This document shows, piece after piece, positions 1 to 5,267 of a stretch of DNA of 9,315 bases (the stretch's first letter is position 1; each line of letters starts with the position of its first letter). Source of the stretch: Elusimicrobiota bacterium (GTDB taxonomy: Bacteria > Elusimicrobiota > Elusimicrobia > UBA1565 > UBA9628). The translations under genes were made by a program, and so were the position numbers. The notes beneath the pieces are model-generated. The model was not told where the DNA came from and searched no databases. It was given only the letters and a program-made list of their open reading frames with translations. Location of the stretch: contig JAQUMZ010000082.1 in the NCBI GenBank assembly GCA_028717865.1, positions 1 through 9,315 of the forward strand, written 5' to 3'.

Positions 1-143
1 CGGACCAGCAGGGCGTTGAGCATCGCCTGGGCTAGGGTCACCAGCAGGCCGTCGATCATGTAGGCGCCGCCCCGGATCCAGAAACCGGCGGCGGGCGGTT
101 CGATCGTTTGGGCGGCGGCTTCGGCCGGCGGCATGTTATCCAT
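1..143 (-). CDS. RDD family membrane protein (N-terminal part, runs off the window)
   Basis: Only the first 47 codons are inside the window. The ATG at 143-141 has a good Shine-Dalgarno (AGGAG, complement of 149-153) five bases upstream and a near-consensus promoter further up (167-195). After an Ala/Pro-rich head the protein reads AGFWIRGGAYMIDGLLV at residues 19-35. This matches the start of RDD-family proteins, where an Arg (R24) and an Asp (D31) frame the first transmembrane helix. The family consists of small multi-helix inner-membrane proteins, mostly of unknown or ion-transport-related function. The second internal Met (codon 4) is a possible alternative start but is less well placed relative to the Shine-Dalgarno. 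The family call rests on one motif, and the rest of the protein is not visible. Confidence 0.72.
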   Translation of the reverse strand, partial: MDNMPPAEAAAQTIEPPAAGFWIRGGAYMIDGLLVTLAQAMLNALLV

Positions 144-166
144 GTGTTCTCCTGAACAAGAGCAAG

Positions 167-195
167 AGTATAGCGAGGGGGCGTCCTCGCGTCAA
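167..195 (-). promoter_or_regulatory. Sigma-70-type promoter of the RDD gene
   Basis: On the minus strand TTGACG (complement of 190-195) is followed after exactly 17 bp by TATACT (complement of 167-172). Both hexamers match the housekeeping consensus at five of six positions, with ideal spacing. The -10 ends 23 bases before the RDD start codon, which leaves a short leader carrying the AGGAG ribosome-binding site. The -35 overlaps the stop codon of the upstream endonuclease gene (192-194), so the RDD gene has its own promoter despite being on the same strand. Confidence 0.72.
173..190. repeat. Inverted repeat inside the RDD promoter spacer
   Basis: GCGAGG (173-178) and CCTCGC (185-190) form a perfect 6-bp inverted repeat around the 6-base loop GGGCGT. 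It fills almost the whole spacer between -35 and -10 of the RDD promoter and starts two bases after the endonuclease stop codon. It could be a repressor operator, or an RNA hairpin ending the endonuclease transcript. No U-tract follows, so a classical intrinsic terminator is not supported. Confidence 0.45.
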
Positions 196-1454
196 GGCGG
201 GGGAATCCGCGACAAAGCCGTGGAGCGGCATTTCCCCTTGCGGCGCTGTTCGTGCAGGTTGGGCAGGGCGTGCTGCTCGAATCCCTCGGCTCCTATGCGG
301 TCGGCCAACGCGGGATCGTCTATGAAAGGGTTGCGGTTGCCCTGGTACCGCTCCACGAGATCGTTGTGCCGGATTTCTTCGGGTTGCGGGGGATGCTCGC
401 GGTTCCAGCGCAGGAACATCTCGATCCGGCCGTGAAAAAACGCCGCGTTGTACGCCCCTCGAAAAATCGCGAGATCGTAATAGCGGGTGTAGAAATACAG
501 GATCGCGCGCGCGACCTGGCCCTTGGACTCGTCCGGCGGCTCGAAGACCCCGCCGCCCAGCTTGGCGCCGCCGTCGTTGGAGTATTCGGGATGCCCTTTC
601 ACCTCGCCGAAGGGCAGGTTGCTGCGCATGCTGTTGGGGTGCTGGAAGGTGGGCAGCAGATGGTGCAGATCGGAGCGCATGGGCAGGGACTTCGCGAAGA
701 AGGACTGCGGCCAGGTGTGCTCGATATTCATGCCGGCGCTATCGGCCCAGCCGTCGTGGTTCTGGTCCCCGCGTTCGCGATAATCCCCGCCGTCGTTGCT
801 GGTGCCGCGCACGAACACGCCCGAATAAGCGTCGACCACGCCGCGCACGCCGTCCCTTTCGACATTGTAAGCGGTCGAAAACATGTATGCCGAGGCCTCT
901 TTATATTCGTGCTGGCGATAATGCCTTCCCGTCTCCTCGTGAAGGGTGCGCAGCAGGACGGCGCCGGATTCCGCCGTGCGCGCGCGGCTCGGGGCGGCCG
1001 CCGGGGCCGGGGGCGCGTCTACGACTACCGCGGAGCCGAAGTAGTGCCCGCCGCCGCCGTCGAAGGTCCGGGAGAGGACTTCGGATGCGGACAGCTCCGG
1101 CCGCTGATCCAAAGTTCGCCGGAGCTGGAGGGCGGCGTCCTGCGCCGGCTGCGGGACCGTTTCAATCCGGCTTTGGGGCTCGATTAGGCCGGAGGGCGTC
1201 TCGACCAGGCGGCCGTAGCCCGGTGCCTGGATGACGGGCGCCGCCAGCGCGAGGGCGTGGATGTTTGGGCCGGCCGCCAGAGCGGGAACGACCAGATTGG
1301 AGGCGATGGCCGGCGCGGCCGAAAGGGTCGTCCGGGCCGCGGCCGGCAGCACCGAGTTCGCGACGACGGGTCGGACCGCCTGCCGGCCCCAAGAGGGGAC
1401 GGCGAGCGCCAAGGCCAGGAAAACCGCCCGGCCCGAGGCGGAGGAGAATGTCAC
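192..1454 (-). CDS. Exported endonuclease I / Bsn-type nuclease
   Basis: 420-residue protein of the endonuclease I family (non-specific DNA/RNA nucleases with a beta-beta-alpha-metal site, usually secreted or periplasmic). The N-terminus has a basic residue (R9) followed by a hydrophobic stretch (about residues 10-22), consistent with a signal peptide. Residues about 25-165 are an Ala/Pro-rich extension of low complexity. The catalytic domain spans about 165-390. NIEHTWPQS (243-251) carries the expected general-base His246, and DLHHLLPT (262-269) with N274 and RSNLPFG (277-283) supplies the conserved metal/phosphate-contact region. GNRNPFIDDP (372-381) is another family signature. The GTG at 1454 is the first possible start, because an in-frame stop lies four codons upstream (1464-1466). 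No Shine-Dalgarno is visible; a -10-like box sits six bases before the GTG, suggesting a leaderless mRNA. The family call is strong; substrate and exact location are inferred. Confidence 0.88.
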   Translation of the reverse strand: MTFSSASGRAVFLALALAVPSWGRQAVRPVVANSVLPAAARTTLSAAPAIASNLVVPALAAGPNIHALALAAPVIQAPGYGRLVETPSGLIEPQSRIETVPQPAQDAALQLRRTLDQRPELSASEVLSRTFDGGGGHYFGSAVVVDAPPAPAAAPSRARTAESGAVLLRTLHEETGRHYRQHEYKEASAYMFSTAYNVERDGVRGVVDAYSGVFVRGTSNDGGDYRERGDQNHDGWADSAGMNIEHTWPQSFFAKSLPMRSDLHHLLPTFQHPNSMRSNLPFGEVKGHPEYSNDGGAKLGGGVFEPPDESKGQVARAILYFYTRYYDLAIFRGAYNAAFFHGRIEMFLRWNREHPPQPEEIRHNDLVERYQGNRNPFIDDPALADRIGAEGFEQHALPNLHEQRRKGKCRSTALSRIPPP

Positions 1455-1460
1455 GAGTCT

Positions 1461-1505
1461 AGTTTATGCCCGTGGCCGCGCGATTGCCTGGGGCTTTGGT
1501 CCCAG
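1461..1505 (-). promoter_or_regulatory. Palindrome plus -10 box before the endonuclease gene
   Basis: Reading the minus strand, an 18-bp interrupted palindrome CTGGGACCAAAGCCCCAG (complement of 1488-1505; 5-bp arms, 8-bp centre) is followed by 21 bp, then TAAACT (complement of 1461-1466, four of six matches to TATAAT), then six bases to the GTG start. No -35 hexamer is found at the usual distance. The same arrangement with identical spacing occurs before the gene starting at 2123. If transcription starts at or next to the GTG, the palindrome is centred near -42, the usual place for a class II activator. Confidence 0.6.
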
Positions 1506-1532
1506 ACGGCGGCGGCTGGAAGGCCTAGGGGC

Positions 1533-2123
1533 TCAGCGCTCGGCGGCGGCGCGCTCGCGCGAATAGACCTCGGCGAGCTCGAGGCCGCGGTCGATCCGCA
1601 GGCGGACGCCGCCCAGGGGCCGGGGCGCGACGCTTACCGTCGCGGACTTGATCCCGAGTTTCGGTATGGAGAACTCGAGCAGACGCCGGTCCCCGGCCGG
1701 GGCCGCCGAAACCTTCATGCGCTGGCCGCGGGCTTGGGCCAGCCAGAGCCAGGGACGCAGCAGCTCCCGGACCGCGGGCTCGACGGGCTCTTCGGCCTCG
1801 ACGTCCAAGGCCAAGGGCGGCACGGCGCAATCGGAGAGGCTGCGGCAGACGGGCGTTCGCGGCCGTCTCAGGCCGGGCAGCCGTTCCAAGAGCGCCTCGC
1901 GGCCGGCCGGCGCGTCGGCCAGGGCGTCCTTGAGGCCGTCCTCGACCAGGGCCGGCGCGGCGCTCTGCGCGGCCTCGTCCACGGTCCGGCGCAGCGAGTC
2001 CTGCCGGCCGAGCCAGAGGCGCAGGCTGTCCTCCGCCTTGGCGGCGCCCTTGGGCAGCTGCAGGCGTGCCGACCCCGCCCAGAGCGGGCCGGCGAGCAAA
2101 AATAGAGCCAGAGCGGCCGTCAT
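1533..2123 (-). CDS. Small exported protein of unknown function
   Basis: 196-residue protein that I do not recognise. It begins with a short hydrophobic segment ending in a plausible signal-peptidase site (MTAALALFLLAGPLWAG, residues 1-17), so it is probably exported, although the n-region lacks a basic residue. The next ~80 residues are charged and predicted helical. Two cysteines, C93 and C99 (PVCRSLSDC), could form a disulphide in the envelope. The C-terminal third has alternating beta-like segments (FSIPKLGIKSATVSVAP, then GGVRLRIDRGLELAEVYS). The ATG at 2123-2121 is preferred because the open frame upstream overlaps the divergent gene, and because TATAAT lies six bases before this ATG. 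There is no Shine-Dalgarno, suggesting leaderless translation. The endonuclease gene starts 78 bases downstream on the same strand but has its own matching promoter module. Confidence 0.72.
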   Translation of the reverse strand: MTAALALFLLAGPLWAGSARLQLPKGAAKAEDSLRLWLGRQDSLRRTVDEAAQSAAPALVEDGLKDALADAPAGREALLERLPGLRRPRTPVCRSLSDCAVPPLALDVEAEEPVEPAVRELLRPWLWLAQARGQRMKVSAAPAGDRRLLEFSIPKLGIKSATVSVAPRPLGGVRLRIDRGLELAEVYSRERAAAER

Positions 2124-2129
2124 GATGCT

Positions 2130-2174
2130 ATTATACAAGCGCCTTCGGCGGCGCGCTTGGGCCTTTGGACCCAA
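2130..2174 (-). promoter_or_regulatory. Palindrome plus perfect -10 before the 196-residue protein gene
   Basis: On the minus strand the 18-bp palindrome TTGGGTCCAAAGGCCCAA (complement of 2157-2174; arms TTGGG/CCCAA) is followed by 21 bp, then a perfect TATAAT (complement of 2130-2135), then six bases and the ATG at 2123. The expected -35 position has no TTGACA-like hexamer. Against the module at 1461-1505 the 54 bp align without a gap, and the arms differ at their outer base pair in a compensatory way (T/A versus C/G), so the symmetry itself is kept. The palindrome lies in the 72-bp divergent region and could also act on the plus-strand gene at 2196, for which no clear promoter was found. 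Confidence 0.65.
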
Positions 2175-2195
2175 TGCGTAGGCGCCGGAGGACTT

Positions 2196-2897
2196 ATGCG
2201 CAAATTCTTGCTTTATACCGTGGTCGTCATAGTCGCGGCGGGCATAGGCTTCTCGGTCCAGTCGGCGAAGAACCGGGAACGCGTACGGCAGATGGCCGCC
2301 GCGCGCGACGCGTGGGAACAGAACGTCTCCGGGCCGGAAGATGGGGCGGACCGAGCCGTTTCCCTGCCGGGGCCGGCCGGGGAGGCGGACGCGGCGGCCG
2401 CGGCCCAGGCGCCGGCTTCGGCGACGCCGGTTCCGGCGGCGGCCGCGGCGCGTCCCGGCGCGGCTTACGCGGCCGGCAGTCCCATGCTCAGGGCGTTGTT
2501 GTCCGCCCCCGCCCGTTTTATCGTGGAAAAGACTCTGCTCGGCCGGCCCGAGGAGTTCCGCCGATTCTTGAGCGATCCCCGGCGCACCCGCCGCTATTTG
2601 AGCCATCCCCTGGTCAAGGAGATCCTGTCCGACACCGCGCTGGTGCGCCGCCTGGCGGGAAACCGGGCCGTCGTGGACGCCTTCCTGCAAAGCCCGGCCA
2701 TGCAGGACCCCCGCGCGATCCAGGCCCTGGCCGACAGCGGGCTTTGCCGGAGCATTCTCCAGAGCCCGGGCGCCTCCGCCCTGGCCGACGACCCCGCTTT
2801 CGTGCGCGATCTTTTCGTCAATCCACGGACCGTGGCTTGGATTTCCAGCCATCCCGAGGCCGCCGCGGCCGTGGGCCGGCTCAACCAGGCGAAATAG
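2196..2897 (+). CDS. Membrane-anchored protein with ten-residue proline repeats
   Basis: 233-residue protein of unknown function. Residues 1-20 (MRKFLLYTVVVIVAAGIGF) form a basic n-region and one hydrophobic segment, which is either an N-terminal membrane anchor or an uncleaved signal. A charged stretch (25-45) and a low-complexity Ala/Pro linker (about 60-95) follow. Residues about 114-229 are a run of degenerate ten-residue units of the form L-h-x-x-P-x-x-h-x-x. Prolines recur exactly every ten residues at 118, 128 and 138 and again at 200, 210 and 220, with less regular units between. Such short helical repeats suggest a protein-binding solenoid outside the membrane. The ATG at 2196 is chosen for its Shine-Dalgarno (GGAGGA, 2187-2192). 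The gene ends four bases before the caspase-like gene, so the two are probably cotranscribed and act together. Confidence 0.75.
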   Translation: MRKFLLYTVVVIVAAGIGFSVQSAKNRERVRQMAAARDAWEQNVSGPEDGADRAVSLPGPAGEADAAAAAQAPASATPVPAAAAARPGAAYAAGSPMLRALLSAPARFIVEKTLLGRPEEFRRFLSDPRRTRRYLSHPLVKEILSDTALVRRLAGNRAVVDAFLQSPAMQDPRAIQALADSGLCRSILQSPGASALADDPAFVRDLFVNPRTVAWISSHPEAAAAVGRLNQAK

Positions 2898-2901
2898 CCG
2901 C

Positions 2902-5124
2902 ATGGGCACCTTTCTCGCCGCCGCGCTGCTCGCCGCGGGCTGCGGCGCCTTGGCCCGGGGCCAGGACCGCCGCCCCGGCGTGCCGTCCGTCCATTACCGC
3001 GTCACGGACGCGGACCGCGCGGGGCAGATGAATCCCGTGCCGCGCTTCGTGACGCCGACCACTCCGCCGCGCTATCCGTATTATCCGCCTTCCGCGCGCT
3101 ATTTCGATTTTATCGGTTCGGACTACGATCCGGGCGCGTCGCGCTACTCCCGGGAGCCCAGCCGCGCCGATGACGCTGCGCGCCGGTCGCCCGAGTTCGT
3201 GGACTTCAGCGACGAGTTCGCGGCCATCGTGGCCAAGTTCGTGGCCGGCCAGGCCGCCAAGAACCAGGGCGTTTTCGCGGTCAAGGACGACCGGGGCGGC
3301 TATCTTTTTCTCAAGCTCAAGTCGATCCGGCCGGGCAGCATCACCCGGATTTCCCCCACGGAGATATTCGGCTGCGTGGAGTTCGAGGGCGTCCGGGAGG
3401 CCGGACAGCGCTATGATCTGGACTTCTACCTGAGCAACGAGGATTGGGAATGGGAAGTGAGCCGGCTGCTCATCCACAAGGTCAACGGGCAAGCCCGCTT
3501 CCATTATGACAGCGAGCATCGGATCATGGCCCTGGAGCCCGGCGCCCGGCCCGAGCCGGCGCGCGTTCCCGCCCCCGCCGCCCCCGCGGGTCTTTCGGCG
3601 GAGGTTTCCTTCCGGGATTTCTCCGGGGAAAACGTCCTGTCCGGGGACGGCAAGGCCGAGCTGGCGGTCGCGATCTCCAACTCCGGCACCGGTCCCGCCT
3701 ACGCGGTGCGCGTGGTCGCCGCGCTGCAGGGCGACGTTCCCGGACTGGAACTGCCCGGCGAGGTCGCGGTCGGAGACATTCCGGCCGGAGGTAAGGCCCG
3801 AGTCGCGATCCCCATGTCCGGAGCGCTCGAGCTGCGTTCGCAGAAGGCCCGGGTCAGGCTTTCCGTTAACGAGGGCAACGGGTTCGACGCCGATCCGGTC
3901 ATCGTGGAGTTCCGCACCCGGGCCGTGAAGCCCCCGCGCCTGGAGCTCGCCGAAATCAAGCTGGCGCGCGGCGTGGTGCGCGCGGGCGAGCCCACCGCGC
4001 TGTCGGTAAGGGTGCGCACCGCCGGAGCGGGGACGGCGGAAGGCGTCCGGGCCGCCTTGGAGCTGGGCAGCCCGGAAATATTCATGTCGGGCGACGCCGT
4101 CGCGCAGTTGGGCCGGCTGGCTCCGGGCCAATCCAAATCGGCGGAGTTCGAGTTCTTCGTCAAGAAGCGTTATCAGGGAGAGGGATGGCTGCCCATTTAC
4201 CTGGCGCTGACCGAGGCCAAGGGGCGCTACGGCGCGCCGGCCCGCGGACTCGAGCTGGCTCTCGGGCGGGGCGCGCCCGCGTCCCGGGTGTTCAGCGTGT
4301 CCGCCTCGGACGAGGCGGAACTGGAGGACGTGGACGTCCCGCCGCGCTCCCGGATGCGCAGGGATCCCAAGGCTTACGCGGTGGTCGTGGGCATAGAGAA
4401 GTATCGCGACATCCCGGCCGTGGAGTTCGCCGAGCGCGACGCCCGCGCGGTCTACGACTATCTGACCAAGGCCATGGGATTCGACCCCAGGAACGTGGCC
4501 TTTCTGGCGGACGAGCGGGCCACGCGCACCGACGTGGAAACGGCGCTGGGCCCCTGGCTCAAGGACCGGGCCGGGCCCGATTCCCGGATCTTCGTATATT
4601 ATTCCGGACACGGCGCGCCGGACCCCGTGACCGGGGACGCCTACCTTGTTCCCTACGACGGCAGTCCCAATTATGTCCGGACCAAGGCGATCGGCCTTAG
4701 GGACCTTTACGCGAGCCTGGCGGACCTGCCCGCGCGGGATATAACCGTGGTCATGGACAGCTGTTTCTCGGGCGCGGGCGGACGTTCCTTCCTCGCCCGC
4801 GGCGCGCGGCCCCTGGTCAACGTCAAGCTCGCCGTTCCCGGCGGCAAGCTGGTGGTCATCTCCGCGGCGCAGGGCGAGCAGATCAGCACCTACTATCCCG
4901 AGACCCAGCACGGCCTGCTCACCTATTTCCTGCTCAAGGGTCTGCGCGGCGAGGCCGACGCCGACCGCAACGGCCGCGTCACCACCGCCGAGCTTTTTGC
5001 CTTCGCCCGGCCGGCCGTGGAGAGCGAGGCGCGCAAGCAGCACGTCGAGCAGAGCCCCACCATCGTTCCCGCCCTGGAATCCCTGGGCGAAAAAGCCGGC
5101 AGCGTCTGGCTCACGCTTAAATAG
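2902..5124 (+). CDS. Exported caspase-like (C14) protease with Ig/CARDB-like domains
   Basis: 740 residues. A hydrophobic N-terminus (MGTFLAAALLAAGCGALA) suggests export; C14 could be a weak lipobox cysteine, or cleavage may follow ALA at 18. A Pro/Tyr-rich segment (40-80) leads to an unrecognised domain (about 95-212). Two Ig/CARDB-like beta domains follow (about 230-340 and 345-455), each with the 'GxxAxxVxVxxxL' pattern of cell-surface adhesion modules. The caspase-like peptidase domain spans about 488-735: AYAVVVGIEKY opens it, the catalytic His is H570 in YYSGHG, and the catalytic Cys is C621 in MDSCFSG. DADRNGRVTTAE (686-697) fits a 12-residue EF-hand loop (D686, D688, N690, G691, V693, E697), suggesting calcium dependence. 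It lies four bases after the repeat-protein gene, with only a weak ribosome-binding site, so translational coupling is likely. The peptidase call is firm; the substrate and the beta-domain names are inference. Confidence 0.88.
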   Translation: MGTFLAAALLAAGCGALARGQDRRPGVPSVHYRVTDADRAGQMNPVPRFVTPTTPPRYPYYPPSARYFDFIGSDYDPGASRYSREPSRADDAARRSPEFVDFSDEFAAIVAKFVAGQAAKNQGVFAVKDDRGGYLFLKLKSIRPGSITRISPTEIFGCVEFEGVREAGQRYDLDFYLSNEDWEWEVSRLLIHKVNGQARFHYDSEHRIMALEPGARPEPARVPAPAAPAGLSAEVSFRDFSGENVLSGDGKAELAVAISNSGTGPAYAVRVVAALQGDVPGLELPGEVAVGDIPAGGKARVAIPMSGALELRSQKARVRLSVNEGNGFDADPVIVEFRTRAVKPPRLELAEIKLARGVVRAGEPTALSVRVRTAGAGTAEGVRAALELGSPEIFMSGDAVAQLGRLAPGQSKSAEFEFFVKKRYQGEGWLPIYLALTEAKGRYGAPARGLELALGRGAPASRVFSVSASDEAELEDVDVPPRSRMRRDPKAYAVVVGIEKYRDIPAVEFAERDARAVYDYLTKAMGFDPRNVAFLADERATRTDVETALGPWLKDRAGPDSRIFVYYSGHGAPDPVTGDAYLVPYDGSPNYVRTKAIGLRDLYASLADLPARDITVVMDSCFSGAGGRSFLARGARPLVNVKLAVPGGKLVVISAAQGEQISTYYPETQHGLLTYFLLKGLRGEADADRNGRVTTAELFAFARPAVESEARKQHVEQSPTIVPALESLGEKAGSVWLTLK

Positions 5125-5129
5125 TTCGG

Positions 5130-5197
5130 GGACGTTCCTTGCTTATCTTGCGAAGGCCAGGCGAGGTCAGGCTCGTCGATCTCAAAACGGACGTCCC
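5130..5197. repeat. Two copies of GGACGTyCC upstream of the hydrogenase operon
   Basis: GGACGTTCC (5130-5138) and GGACGTCCC (5189-5197) match at eight of nine bases and start 59 bp apart. The second contains the perfect palindrome GGACGTCC. They lie in the 143-bp gap between the caspase-like gene and hydB. The proximal copy is centred near -48 relative to the start expected from the TATAAT at 5229-5234, so they may be regulator sites. The two copies could also pair with each other in RNA (9 bp, one G-U) across a ~50-base loop. The rest of the gap shows no convincing intrinsic terminator and no small gene. Confidence 0.35.
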
Positions 5198-5228
5198 GGA
5201 GCGCCTCCCGTACTATTAGAAAAATTTA

Positions 5229-5234
5229 TATAAT
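5229..5234 (+). promoter_or_regulatory. -10 element of the hydrogenase operon
   Basis: A perfect TATAAT lies within the AT-rich stretch 5213-5234, unlike the GC-rich surroundings, and 33 bases separate it from the hydB ATG. The expected start near 5241 leaves a leader of about 27 bases with a GGGAG ribosome-binding site. At 16-18 bp upstream there is no TTGACA-like hexamer, so the promoter may need an activator or another sigma factor. Confidence 0.6.
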
Positions 5235-5267
5235 GCCTTGCAGTCACATAGCGACCGGGAGACCAAC

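Noticed and set aside
252..1187. 311-codon plus-strand open frame opposite the endonuclease
   Set aside because: No ribosome-binding site or domain. The minus-strand frame has the nuclease signatures NIEHTWPQS and DLHHLLPT.
2124..2909. Possible 5' extension of the gene starting at 2123
   Set aside because: The extra sequence is antisense to the repeat-protein gene, Arg/Gly-rich and without motifs, and it would place the TATAAT and palindrome inside the coding region.
2881..5043. 720-codon open frame on the minus strand opposite the caspase-like gene
   Set aside because: It mirrors the plus-strand gene codon by codon, shows no known motifs, and is a usual by-product of strong GC bias at third positions. 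The plus-strand frame has catalytic motifs and a signal-like start.
5125..5228. Intrinsic terminator or small gene between the caspase-like gene and hydB
   Set aside because: Only 4-bp stems such as GGAG-CGC-CTCC are found, without a T-run, and no open frame with a ribosome-binding site fits.
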